Assembly: GCA_039720395.1 (NCBI GenBank)
Contig: CM077826.1
Coordinates: 29,942,810-30,006,809, forward strand
DNA length: 64,000 nucleotides
Reading direction: 5' to 3'
Source of the DNA: Liquidambar formosana
Lineage: Eukaryota > Streptophyta > Magnoliopsida > Saxifragales > Altingiaceae
The translations under genes were made by a program, and so were the position numbers. Shown here piece by piece: positions 34,066 to 44,763 of the stretch. The notes beneath the pieces are model-generated. The model did no database searches, had not been told where the DNA came from, and worked only from the letters and a program-made list of their open reading frames with translations. Every line of letters starts with the position of its first letter. The first letter of the stretch is position 1.

Positions 34066-34639
34066 TTTGTTGTGAATCTCCATAATCCATATGTAACAAG
34101 TAACAACTAGCCTAAGTATCCTACACCCACAAAGCACACAAAGTCGCCTAACCCAGAGATGAAGCAGGTAGGCAAAGGCAAAGAGAGAGAGACAGAACAT
34201 ACAAAGTGATGGAGAAAAATCTAAGTGCTTAGAGTTGTAAGATTTGAAAATCCTTGAAGCGCCAAAGGTTGAAGATGATACAGTGAAAAATTAAAAACTT
34301 AGGAATCCCCTAAGTAATGGTGAGAGGTGGCACATTAGAAGGTATTCGTTTTCAAAAAGAAGTAAAGGTTTGGGGGATGAGACATGTCCCACGATCAAGC
34401 AGGGGATAAGACATGTGTCCCATGATCAAGCACGAGCACACATAGAATTGCCTTTCCACTTTCCCCATCTTAGTAGGAAAAGTGGAAAGAGGGGGGCAAA
34501 TGTGGGCATTTTTAATCCCCAAGCTCCCACATGTACAGAGTTAAGGGTAAATTTGACATTTTACCAAATAAGAGAAACCCTTACTAGGGTTGACTCAGCA
34601 AACAAACCATTTATGGGCATAATAATTATAGTTGTTAGA
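34066..34639. other. Upstream flank of the hAT pseudogene, nothing definite
   Basis: A duplicated phrase (ACATGTCCCACGATCAAGCA at 34383, and a near copy at 34410) is the only structure noticed. No gene. Confidence 0.4.
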
Positions 34640-35290
34640 TAGGTGAAGTGATGGTTGGAGCAATAACAGTCACATGGGGGAATGAAACGGCGTGCAACAA
34701 CCCCTTCATTAATGAGGAAACAACAAAGTTGATCATTACAACTGAACCAGCACACAGGTGATCCAAGCTCAAGAGCACAGATATAGAACTCTTCAGAGAA
34801 ATAAAGAGTACGATTGGATGAATAGTCTTGAAGAGGTAAACTAGTACGACTCCAAACAGCACGACATGCTGAAGCTCTCTAAAGCACGGCATTGCCTAAT
34901 GAGCTTGGCTGGTATGGAGAAGAGCATGGCTCTCAGATGGGCATTCCTCCAGATGTGACAATTGCACGCAACATGAAAGATCATCCCACTACCACTTGCA
35001 ACTTCTCTCAATGCAAGACAAGTGAGGGCCAAGATCAACGTCCACATGTCGTAAAGGAATAACGTCACAAGCAGGGCGTCACTTACCCAATAAAGAGTGG
35101 GCAAAAGGGAATCTACAAGATGATGACATTTGTCCCATCTTCTAGAAACCCTTCGCCTCAATCATGAGATATAAATAGGGTCATCAATGATCTACAAAGG
35201 TATGCACAATCAATTCAAAGAAATCTCTATCTCCTTTTGGGCCTTTTCTTACTTGAGCGTTGGAGAATCTTTTGCAGGTCCCAACCCAAG
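34640..35290 (+). mobile_element. Possible gypsy-type LTR
   Basis: A TATA box (GATATAAATAGG, about 35167) followed by TTGAGCGTTGGAGAATCTTT and TGCAGGTCCC near 35255-35280 is phrasing common at the 3' end of plant gypsy LTRs. There is no inverted partner or internal region, so it may be a solo or truncated LTR. Minus-strand open frames across it (34561-35161) have no convincing domain. Confidence 0.35.
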
Positions 35291-35877
35291 ACTTTCCTAA
35301 AAGAGACAGGTGGAACAGAAGACGGCTGGCTCAATCAACATCACATCGAAGAAGGGAAATTCCAGGGCAGACCTTGACCAGGAATTTTCCCCCACATAAT
35401 TAACACATTCTTGATGGACTAAATTCACCTTTCTTCACAAAATCCCATAGGGATAGATCAACATAATAGAATAAACAAAGAATTGTGAAACTTGTCAATA
35501 ATTAGAGCACACAAAATAAACAATGCTCAATCAAAAATAAAACTAGAAACCTTCAATATTTGTATACAATGCTCAATCAAAAGTAAAACTAGAAACCTTC
35601 AATATTTGTATACAATTAACACTAAGTCTATATAAAATTTCAGAAACAAATTTACTCAGTTCAGATATAAGATTTTTCAACATGAGTTTGGATCCCAAAC
35701 ACTATATTCATATGGATAACACGCTGCCCTAATAATTTCCTATACACTTCCATAAATTGTTTCCCACAAACCTCATCTACATAAAACCCGAATTGCAATT
35801 CAGACAATGTATTATTGTCTGACTGAACGTTCTTTATACACTATAATCTATTTAAGTATACCCCAGTCCTAATTAGT
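35291..35877. other. AT-rich DNA, partly similar to the CHMP1 3' flank
   Basis: No gene. A 55-bp unit (CAATGCTCAATCAAAA...) is repeated in tandem at about 35521-35610. ATCCCAAACACTATATTCAT at about 35693-35712 resembles ATCCCAAACACTAAAATTCA at about 40738 in the CHMP1 3' flank. Confidence 0.4.
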
Positions 35878-35925
35878 CCTCAACCTCCAGCCTTGACCTC
35901 CTCAAGGGATTGGCAACACACAAGG
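35878..35925 (-). pseudogene. Possible degenerate copy of the CHMP1 3' end (distal)
   Basis: On the minus strand the segment GGAGGTCAAGGCTGGAGG can be aligned with GGAGCTTAAGGCTAGAGG at the CHMP1 stop codon. Nearby flank also resembles the CHMP1 3' flank. Similarity is modest and short. Confidence 0.3.
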
Positions 35926-36269
35926 TAAAATGCCATTCAAAGTGTGTGTGGCTTTACTAGTTGCCATATAAGTCACTAAAGAACAATTTGGTGTTAAGAG
36001 AACTTTACAATAATAAAACTATCGACTGAAGTTATTTAACCAGCGAGCAAAAATAAAATGGGAAAGAAGGAAAACTCCCAGTTCGAAAATCATAAATAAA
36101 AGAATGAAAACAAAAACATTGACATTGAAACAATACATTCTGATAATCCAGTATGCAACCAAGGCTGTTGAAATTCACTTTTCTGGGCCTTCAAACAAAT
36201 ACAATTAATCACATCAATTTTGCACCATTAATAAAACAACAATCATGACATCAACAAAAACATCACCCA

Positions 36270-36344
<75 letters not shown>

Positions 36345-37449
36345 ATAGATAATCTTCAGCCTGAATTAGGCTAGACTTCTCCAAACCACACACACCTAAC
36401 TTTACCCCTAAACCCCCCTCTACCCATTCCTCAAAATAGCCCTCACACACATAACTTTACCCCTAAACCTAGCTTTATCCATTCTTAATCACCCTTAAAA
36501 CTCTTTTACAGTGAACTCTACCCTACTTCACCACAAGTGGTTGGACTCTAAAAAGTTCTGCATAACCTTAAGATTTCCCATTGCCTTTGCAAAAATTGTT
36601 TTCAAAATCTTGTTATACTATCTTAGACCATCATCTATTAGGTTTCATGTGTGTGAGTGTACACAGATGGAAACTAAATTGATCCATTATTGTTCTTTGA
36701 AAAAAAAAAACAAAAAACCAAACCTTTTATCTCCTTTTGGTTAGTAAGAAAATAAAAGATTTTAGAACTTAGAAGTTTCACTGATTGGTACCCAAGACAA
36801 CAACAAAACCTCCAGCTTGTACGGGATTATGACACAACTCCGGTCAACAGAATGTGAACCAAAATAATATAAAAAACTTCCCACATTCTTGATGGACCAA
36901 AATTCAACTTTTCTTCACAAAATTCCATACGAACAGACACAAAAAATAATAGAAGAATCAGAGAATTGTAAAACTTCCAAGTGAAGCTTGGAAGTCTATG
37001 GATAACGATGGTCTGGTCTGGCTAAAAAAGTTGTTTAATAATATATTAAAGACCATCTTACAAAAAATAATATATTAAAGACTAAAAGAATGCAAGATGA
37101 ATGGAGGAAAAGTACTTTGGTGCGGCTATTTAAGAACAAAGGTGATATTCAAATTTGCACCAACAGCCATGGCATGAAGGGACCATTCGACGCAACTGTG
37201 TCTTCTAGTAAAGTACTTTTCTAAGAGGCGATATTCAGAGAAGAGGTTGCTGCAAAGAGGCTTGATAGTGTTGGGTTATTGTATGCACACTTAGAATAGC
37301 TCTTGATGATGGAAGCACTTTCTTTTTGTTTGGTAACAATATTTGTTGAAGTATTTGTCCCATGAATTTGACTATAATACCCATTCTAAAAGTTATTTGT
37401 GTGGGGGGGTCATGGAGAGAGAGATAGACAGATAGAGAAAGTAAAGGGT
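35926..37449. other. Intergenic DNA with a compound microsatellite
   Basis: No gene recognised. The sequence at about 36885-36975 (CACATTCTTGATGGACCAAA) is a diverged copy of 35405-35480, pointing to an old local duplication. An (AT)n(GA)n tract lies at 36272-36341. Confidence 0.45.
36272..36341. repeat. Compound microsatellite (AT)n(GA)n
   Basis: About 14 AT units run straight into about 20 GA units, all perfect. Confidence 0.95.
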
Positions 37450-37735
37450 GAATGGGTGATGGTGGTGGTAGGTGGGTGCTGGGCAGCACGTATTGGATGG
37501 TGGTGATGATAAGTGGTTAGTGATGCCAGATGGTAATGTTAGGTGGTGGGTGTGGGGGCTACATTAGGGTAGTTTTAGTGGTGTGTGGTGGTGGAGGTGG
37601 GGCTAGTGAGGGTAGGTGGATGATCAATGGTAAGTGGTTTGTGATGTCGCGTAATGCTGGTAGTGGTGAGTGGTTAGCAATGTTGGGGGGTGGTGGTGGT
37701 GGTGTGTGGTAGCGGTGGTGGGGAGGCAGTTGATT
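37450..37735. repeat. GGT/GTG-rich low-complexity tract
   Basis: GGTGGTGG and TGGTGAG words are repeated imperfectly. The 60-codon glycine-rich open frame inside it is a by-product of composition. Confidence 0.7.
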
Positions 37736-37919
37736 CATTAAATGTAAAAATCTCTTCTTGAGAACAGGTTTTAACCTCTTTACGTAGGAGCACCTACCCC
37801 AACTTTGACTGTAAGAGATTTATGCTTGTCTGGGTTTCTAGGTTAAAGAAATTATTTTTTACAGGTTTTGGGCCATCGCACCAAATTGCAAAATATACCC
37901 TAAGCTCACAGACATACGA

Positions 37920-39040
37920 TGAATCTCTAGGAGAGAGTGATAGAGCAAATATTAAGATTTGAAACAACAATGTTGGAGAATCAGTTTGGTTCATGCCAAG
38001 AATATTGACCATGGAAGCTATTTTCTTACTTAAAAGATTAATGGAAAGTATAGAAAGATGAAAAGACCAACTTATGGTGTTTATTGACTTAGAAAAAACA
38101 TAGGATAAGGTCCCTAGGGATAAAATACAGTGGATATTAAAAAATAGAATTGTATCTATTAGATATATTAATATAATCAAGGACATGCATGATTTAGTCA
38201 AACAAGTGTTGGAACAACTAGAGGTGAGACAAGCGATTTTCCAATCATAATAGGCTTATACCAGGGATCAACATTGAGTGATCTTTTTGCTAATGTTATG
38301 AATATGAACTGACTATACAAATTCAGAAAGACAACCCATGGTGTATGTTATTTGTTGAAAATAAAGTACTAGTTTTTGAAACGATAATAGGGATAAATTT
38401 TATGTCAGAATTATGGAATGACACACCAGAATCTAGAAGTTTTAGGTTAAGTATGACTAAAACGGAATGTATAGAATGTAAATTTAGTCAACCTAGTAGT
38501 AAAAATAAGGTCATAGTGCAATTGGTGGCCAAGAGATACTTAAAAGTGACTACTTAGACATCTTGGATCAATTATCCATAAAGATTGGGAGATTGCAGAG
38601 GATGTTGCCCATAGAATTAGGGCAGACGGATAACATGAAGAAGTATATCTGGAGTACTATGTGACGATGGAATACTGATCAAGTTAAAATAAAACTTTTA
38701 CAGGATGGCCATAAGATCAGGTATAATTTATGGTAGAAAATGTTGGGCAACTCCGAAACAACATATGCAGAAAACAAGTATAGCAGAGATCAAGATGTAA
38801 AGATGGATATGTGGTAATGCACAAAAAAATAAAATAAAATAAAATAAATGAATAAATTTGTGAGAAGGTAGCAGTGTTACTAACTAAGGAGAAGAAGAAG
38901 ATCCAAATAACGTGATTAGAGGTGGTGAGAAATGACGTGTGTTAAGAACTTTTTAGCAGATTGAGACCTTGATAGAACTAAATGACGTAAAAGGATTCAT
39001 GTAGCCCTAGTTGAGATATAAGAAATGCTATATTACACAT
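37920..39040 (+). mobile_element. RTE-type LINE reverse-transcriptase remnant
   Basis: Conceptual translation across frames gives the order seen in plant RTE reverse transcriptases. It reads ERVIEQ near 37930, a WCLLT-K region matching the usual VFIDLEKAYD motif at about 38080, a GL.QGS-like block at about 38255, MLFVENKVLVFET (matching LFADD) at 38345, SFRLSMTKTECIECKFS at about 38430, then YGRKCWA and MRWICG-like motifs to about 38815, and a WRKRIHVA-like end near 39000. The catalytic Asp pair is lost (VEN in place of ADD) and there are several stops and shifts. An (AAAAT)n run follows at about 38822-38848. No endonuclease domain is present, so the copy is 5'-truncated and dead. Confidence 0.8.
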
Positions 39041-39174
39041 AACTATACACTAGCCCTTACTACTACGTTAAGAAAAGTAGATCAAAAGAAGGCAGTATAT
39101 GCATTAATATCTGTATACACTATACAATAAACAATAAGTCTACAAAAAAACCTAAATTCTTAATTCAGTCAAAT

Positions 39175-39175
<1 letters not shown>

Positions 39176-39208
<33 letters not shown>
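39176..39208. repeat. CA microsatellite
   Basis: Perfect CA dinucleotide repeat of about 16 units. Confidence 0.9.
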
Positions 39209-39209
<1 letters not shown>

Positions 39210-39276
39210 TCTTCTAGCATTGATAAAATCCTAAATATCTTATATATGAATATTAGAGAGATTGCACTATTTAGTC

Positions 39277-39326
39277 CCTTACCCTCTAGGCCTTGAGCCT
39301 TATTAAGGCAGCTTGACAAAGAAAAA
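39277..39326 (-). pseudogene. Degenerate copy of the CHMP1 3' end (proximal)
   Basis: Minus-strand TTGTCAAGCTGCCTTA followed by AAGGCCTAGAGGGTAA aligns with the last 13 codons and stop of CHMP1 (TTGTCGAGGCGGCTTG, AAGGCTAGAGGGTAA), with two extra bases. Sequence on its left (39040-39170) also loosely matches the CHMP1 3' flank. It is a non-functional fragment. Confidence 0.5.
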
Positions 39327-39814
39327 CAAAATAATAAGAATATTAAAATCTCAAATCACAATTCATCCAAAATTACATAACACAATCTTTCAACATTCAA
39401 TAGAATCCCAAACCCTAGATTTCACACAACGCTCCACCATAACAATAAGACAAATTGATCCAAATAGAGCATTAGATGCATCAATATCTACATCCAACAA
39501 ACTTAAATGTCTATATAGAAAAAAAAGATAAATATTACTCAATCTTATAAATTCATGTTCTAATCCCCAATTCTATATTCCACAAAAGCATACAACTATA
39601 CACTAATTGGAAAGGGAATAGAATAATTAGACAACGATGAGAAAAAGATATAACTGGTATCAATATTCATATTCGATAAACAAGAATCAAATAGCAAATC
39701 AGAATTCAATCAATTCGCATATGTAAGTTCTTCCACAATGAGTTATAATCCCAAATGCTATTTATACCACATAAGTATATCAGAGGATATGAATTCATCC
39801 TAACACTCCTCTTC

Positions 39815-40495
39815 CCCTACAGCATTGAGGAGGTTTTGGGTCCCTGATTCTTCTGGTTGCATTTCTTGTGAGTCCTTTTTGGAAGTCTTAGTTAATGATC
39901 CTAGTATTTCTCATATTTCTCCTTTCAAGATGATTTGGAAATCTAAAGTGCTTCTTAAATATCAGGTTTTTTCTTGGACAGTTGCTCTTGGAAAAATTAA
40001 TATGAATGATTTGTTTTTCAGATAAGAAGACCTTCTTATTGCTTATCTCCTTAGTGGTGTATTTTGTGTAAGTTAAAGGCTGAGAGTGTGGATCACTTGT
40101 TTTTGCATTGCCATGTTGCGAGATTTATGTGGCAGAGGCTTTTTCAGGTCGCAGGTATTGATTGGGTGTCTCCCCAGGCTTGTTCTAGCATGTTTGTTAT
40201 TGACTTTAGAGGTCTTGGCCCATCCAGGAATGCTTCTCTCTTGTGGAGTTGTGATATCTTGGCTATCTTTTGGATTCTTTGGTCAGAAAGGAATGCTAGG
40301 ATTTCTGAAGATAAATTGGAGGATGTTTGGAGTTTGTGGATAGAGCTTCCTTCTTGGCTTCCTTTTGGGCATCATCTTGTAGGGAGTTTCAGGGCATTCC
40401 ATTGTTTGTTGTTGTTTCTGATTGAAAGGCTGTTTGTGGAGCGTAGTTTCTTTGGTTTTTGTGCCTTTTTATTTTATTTTATTTTTGTAGGACTT
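39815..40495 (+). mobile_element. L1-type LINE 3' fragment (plus strand)
   Basis: The plus strand encodes the end of the L1 second protein: KVLLKYQVFSWTVALGKIN, then the zf-RVT element CKLKAESVDHLFLHCHVARF (40067 on), then FWILWSERNARI and ELPSWLPFGH, and a T-rich 3' end beside a CA repeat. A stop and shift separate the first two parts. The fragment lies only about 430 bp from the CHMP1 stop codon. Confidence 0.85.
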
Positions 40496-40501
40496 CTCAA
40501 A

Positions 40502-40541
<40 letters not shown>
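40502..40541. repeat. CA microsatellite after the LINE
   Basis: About 20 perfect CA units, directly after the LINE 3' end. Confidence 0.95.
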
Positions 40542-40544
<3 letters not shown>

Positions 40545-40922
40545 CCAAATACCAAATACAGGGTCTACAAAAGGAGCCTAAACCACAGTTTCTTCCATCT
40601 ACATATTCACGTTCTTTCCACATAAGTCTTCACCAACCCTTAACACTACTATAAGTAAAGTGGATAATTACACTTACTCCCAAGCACTACTACATTCAGT
40701 CAAGTTCCATATACAAATCCTTTCAGCTTTATATAGAATCCCAAACACTAAAATTCATATAGGGTTTTACCGCCGTGATAAGAAAAGTTTATCCAAAGAA
40801 AGACATAGAGGCATCAACATACATAAGAGTCTTACCTCAAATTCCAAATCTCAATTTAGTCAATTTACGTACATAACTTCTTCAAACATCATACATACAA
40901 TCCATCGCATACTATAATCCTC

Positions 40923-41537
40923 TTACCCTCTAGCCTTAAGCTCCGCAAGCCGCCTCGACAAATCGTCCTCGTCCACCTTCTCTGCCTTCACTGGAGCCGC
41001 GACTGCGTGCGCCGCTGGCTGCGGCAACCCGACCGACACCTCCAACCCGTAATCATCAGCCACCTGTTGCATCAAACTGTTCACCTCCCCTTCCGGCGTT
41101 GACAGTGAAGTCGATCCCGCCATTGAGCTCTCCATAAACTCAGCCTGGACCTCCATATTCACAAACTGCTTCTCGAACTGGTCCATCGTCTCCGACATCT
41201 TCTGAAGATTCCCCGTGGCAAGCGAAGATTCTAGAGATTTGACGATGGACGCCATGGATTTGTTGATCGTGGTCATTTTGGCTTGCGTGTCGAGGCGGGC
41301 AACGACGGCGTCGAGGCGGGAGGCAAGGCGGAGGTAGTTCATCTGCTCGGTGCGCTTGCGGATGGCGTTTTCGGCGTAGATTCGGGCTCCGTCCATGTTG
41401 CCCTTCTCGATGGCTTTTTTGACCTTGAGTTTCTCGGCTTTTTCCTCTTTCTCGCACTTCCTGGATTGGCGTTGTAGGGATTTCGAGGTGAATTTCAGCT
41501 CCATGATCTGATTCAATAGCTTCTCGGTGTTTCCCAT
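40923..41537 (-). CDS. CHMP1: ESCRT-III-related protein CHMP1 (Did2/VPS46 family)
   Basis: An uninterrupted frame of 204 residues, the normal length for plant CHMP1. The N-terminal half is a basic, helix-rich Snf7-type core ([20 protein letters not shown], then [20 protein letters not shown]). The second half is acidic, and the last residues 191-204 form a MIT-interacting motif ([14 protein letters not shown]) that fits DxxLxxRLxxLK. CHMP1 acts on endosomal membranes with ESCRT-III and recruits the VPS4 ATPase and LIP5 during sorting of cargo into multivesicular bodies. The start sits in a strong context (CCATGG). Codons are GC-rich at third positions compared with the AT-rich surroundings, which fits an expressed gene. 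No defect is seen. Upstream lies a Harbinger remnant, downstream a LINE fragment. Confidence 0.96.
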   Translation of the reverse strand: MGNTEKLLNQIMELKFTSKSLQRQSRKCEKEEKAEKLKVKKAIEKGNMDGARIYAENAIRKRTEQMNYLRLASRLDAVVARLDTQAKMTTINKSMASIVKSLESSLATGNLQKMSETMDQFEKQFVNMEVQAEFMESSMAGSTSLSTPEGEVNSLMQQVADDYGLEVSVGLPQPAAHAVAAPVKAEKVDEDDLSRRLAELKARG

Positions 41538-41800
41538 GGCTGATGTGTAGAGAGATGAGATCTAGGGTTTACTCCGAGGATGTTGGGGATATGACTCTTG
41601 TTTGGGATTTATACCAGATAGAGTCAGATAGGGGGGTTTCGAAGAAATATCCGATCGCTGTTCGGTGTCCTTCTTGGGTATTATGTTTTACTTCGGTGGG
41701 TTTTCTTTCAAGTTTCAGCTGCCGCGGACGTGAATAAGAATGAGAAAGGAGCAGGAACATTCATTACATTATGGTGTTTAATTGGTAACGAATATAGCTT
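41538..41800 (-). promoter_or_regulatory. Leader and promoter region of CHMP1
   Basis: The sequence just upstream of the ATG (minus strand) is less AT-rich than the flank and then gives way to Harbinger-like DNA at about 41805. The intact upstream region is therefore short, about 260 bp. No clear TATA box was assigned. Confidence 0.4.
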
Positions 41801-41804
41801 AGAG

Positions 41805-43173
41805 CATCTCCAAGGGAGTAAGCAAATTTGAGGTAGCAAATCTAAGTTTATTATTTTTGGTGGTAATTTGCTATCTTCTCTAGAGGTGGGAGCTTCAAAG
41901 GAGTTAGCAAACTTAAATATTTTATTATTATTTCATATATTTTAATGTTTTAATACTTTAAACATATTTGAATATTATTTTATATATTTTAAGACCATTG
42001 GCATAAAAAACAAGTATAATTATTGTTAAAATAATAAATTTTAATAAAAAATTTATTTAATATTTTTAAATAACGTGATTATTGTAAAAAATACCATGAT
42101 TAAATTTATGTAATTTTTATTAATGTTAGTTGAACTCAAATTTTTAACGTAAATTTAATTTTAATAAAATATAAAACAGAAAATAATTTGAATAACTACT
42201 ATTTTAACCTATGATTATTTTTGAAAAATATAAAAATTATAACAGTTGGCTGTTTGAATTCAAACCGCCAATAAATTTTTTAATTTAAATTTGAATTCAA
42301 ATTTATTACCCTTTTTTTGTCTTTTACCTATTACGACCGTTTTTTTATCTTTAAGCGAATATGACTGTTGAAGTTTAAATTCAGAATATTCTTCTTTTTT
42401 CTTTATAAATAGAATCACTTCACCCCTCATTTTCATACAAATTTCTAAATTTCCACCTTCTCTATATCATCTCCTATCATATCCTATATACTCTTCTCTT
42501 CTCTTTTTTTTTCCCCCACATTTCTCTTTTTCCATGGCAAACGATATTTATATGGATTCACTTCTTGATAGCTCCGACTCCAACTCAAACTCATCTGACA
42601 ATGAGTTGGAAATAATGGCAGTAGTTACTCTGCAACAAGAGCTATTGAATGCAGATAGAAGAAGTAGACGTCGTCGCGGTTCCATTTAAGGCCACACGAC
42701 TAAGCACAGAAATCGAATTGAAGGGCACAATAGACTCTACAAAGACTATTTTGCAGAAAACCCCGTGTACAATCCTATTGATTTTCGGAGGAGGTTCCGA
42801 ATGAGGCGATCTCTCTTTCTCCAAATTGTCAACTTAGTGGAAGCTTATGATCAATATTTTGTTCAAAAAAGAGATGCAGCCGGAGTCCTAGGTTTGTCAT
42901 CTTTATAAAAGGTCACAGCTGCAATGAGAATGCTAGCTTATGGACTAGCGGCAGATGCTGTAGACGATTATGTGAGGATCAGTGAGAACACAGCAATTGA
43001 AAGTCTGAAAAGATTTGTTAAAGCAATTGTTGAAGTTTTTGGTGATGAGTACTTGAGATCACTAAATAATGCTGATGTAGCTAGATTACTAGCCGAAGGA
43101 GAAAGCCGTGGATTTCCTAGGATGTTGGGGAGCATTGATTGTGTACGGGGTAAAAACTGCTCCCCAAACTACG
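41805..43173 (+). mobile_element. PIF/Harbinger transposon remnant, 5' part
   Basis: The left side carries GAGCATCTCCAAGGGAGTAA, wording typical of Harbinger-family ends, followed by AT-rich leader, a TATA-like TTTATAAATAG at about 42401, and a transposase pseudogene from 42534. The right half and right end are missing; an LTR-like sequence begins at 43174. Confidence 0.65.
42534..43173 (+). pseudogene. Harbinger transposase (HARBI1-like nuclease), broken
   Basis: From ATG 42534 the frame reads a Ser/Asp/Glu-rich start, an RRSRRRRGSI basic block, then NPVYNPIDFRRRFRMRRSLF, QKRDAAGVLGLSSL, VTAAMRMLAYGLAADAVDDY and FPRMLGSIDCV. This is the order of plant Harbinger transposases of the Plant_tran group. 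Two in-frame TAA codons (after RRGSI and after GLSSL) kill it. SIDC should be followed by the conserved MHWKWKNCP block, but part is deleted (VRGKNCSP) and the protein then stops at the LTR-like junction, so the later DDE residues are absent. The first catalytic Asp (in SID) is present. Confidence 0.85.
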
Positions 43174-44763
43174 TGTTGATGATGGAGCTTGCTCTTTCGC
43201 CTAGACCTGCAATCACAAGCTTGGAAAATGGGTCAGAGGATAGGCCAAGGTGGGTTTTGGCCGTGCCCTCTCCAAAGCTTAAGTCAGAAAACTATAGTTG
43301 GGGAGAATGAGGCAAGGAAGAAGATGAATCTCAGAGAATTAGGGTACTGTAGCTTACCACATTTGGCTGTATCGTATTCTTTTTATACCCACCTGTACTG
43401 ACTGACCATGTGAGGTCAGGTAACTGCCTTGGTTAGGTCAGATCTGACCATGGTTTACCAATAACCGTTTGACCATGGTTTGTTGATCGTGGTTGGGCAT
43501 GGAGCCATGGTTTCTAGTAACCGCTGTATCAGGAATTACAGCTGCTGTGACAGTTTTGGACTGCAGTAGGATTTAGATTATAGTGTGAGTCATAGGACAG
43601 ATGTCCCGAGATGAAAGTAAGGTCCCGAGCTGGGAGGTCACGTGGTTTGCAGCAGATCCCATCTTGTGGTATTAACCACGTGTCAAATATCGTGGTTTAA
43701 CTCTTTGGCCCGAACTGGATCTTGGGAGATGGATCACGTGCGTTGTAGTTGGCCTGGTTGAATTGCCTTTGCCACGTGTCAGCGTTTCCGGTTTGAGCTT
43801 TCTATCCCGAGCTGGAACCTCGGTTCAGAGATATTTCTACACAATTTGCCCCAAATTATGACATTCCCGAGTTGGGACTTGTCATAATTTTATTTTGCTA
43901 AGTGTTTCACCCTGTGCCCTTATGCCGTTTGGCATTCTAGGGCTTAGCTGGCAGAGGGCAGTTACGCCTTTCCATATTCCAAGGTGTTGATGTCATGTGC
44001 CTTGGGACCGTCCCATCCGCTGTATATAGCATTTAATGTTCCAGAAGCATTATGTCTTTGGAGGGAAGCTAATAACTGCTCACTTTGTCCTTTGCATTCT
44101 CTCTCTACTTTCTCTGCTTTCTGCCTTCTGCTTTCACCAAGAAAATACCGTATTTTCCACCAGAATCCACTGTTTACGCCGTTCGTTTGTGGGTGAAGAT
44201 CTGTCCTGTGCTTGTCCACCGCTTGCGAATCATTCCACTGGCGCTGTTCTTCGCTGGAAGATCGTTTCTGTTCCTTCCACTTTTCCAAAAGCAATTTTTT
44301 GGGGGTTCTTGGCACTGCGCCGTCTAGTTTTCCGACGAGACTGCTTTTTTGACCATCGTTTGATCTCCGCAACGGTATAACTTTTTCTTTGATCTCATTC
44401 TTCAATTTGTTCGGTTTTATTTTCTCTGTTTGCGGTTGTTGGTGATGTTCTTGGGGTTTGTTTCGTAATCCTAGGGTTTTTCTCTGGTTTTGGGGCAAAT
44501 CACTAAGATACCAATTTTTCCGCCTTTTAGGGTTTGAAAACTCCATCTCGGGGTAAATTTGAGAGAGAGACCATTGGTCTCTTCTTCTGTCTTTTCCCAA
44601 CACCGAGTTTAATATTCCCCGAGCTGACACTTAGAAAAATTTTAGGGTCTGTCAAGGCAGGGATAACATACCTGTCAGGACTTGACTCTGAAATTTTAGG
44701 TCGGGGCATGTGGGCATAGGTTGAGTTATTCTTGGATTTAACCTTCCCCTTTCAACTTGGCAG
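43174..44763 (+). mobile_element. LTR and leader-like DNA of a gypsy-type element
   Basis: It begins TGTTGATGATGGAGC exactly where transposase homology stops. The block is rich in CATGGTTT, ACGTGTC and CCCGAG words. CT-rich leader-like DNA at 44080-44400 may contain a 5' intron (a donor such as ACG|GTATAA near 44375, an acceptor CTTGGCAG just before the ATG at 44764). No second LTR, primer site or TSD was found. The 222-codon minus-strand open frame across it is not supported as a gene. Confidence 0.45.

Noticed and set aside
34561..35161. Minus-strand frames as a LINE C-terminus
   Set aside because: A weak W.RN-like word was noticed, but zf-RVT and other LINE motifs are absent and LTR features fit better.
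37530..37712. Glycine-rich small protein
   Set aside because: It follows only from the GGT-repeat composition; there is no leader, start context or conservation signal.
41140..41477. Overlapping frames on both strands across CHMP1
   Set aside because: GC-rich codon bias of CHMP1 opens other frames by chance; only the 204-residue frame matches a known family.
43962..44630. 222-codon minus-strand open frame
   Set aside because: It lies antisense to LTR and leader-like DNA, has no domain, and its composition mirrors the CT-rich plus strand.
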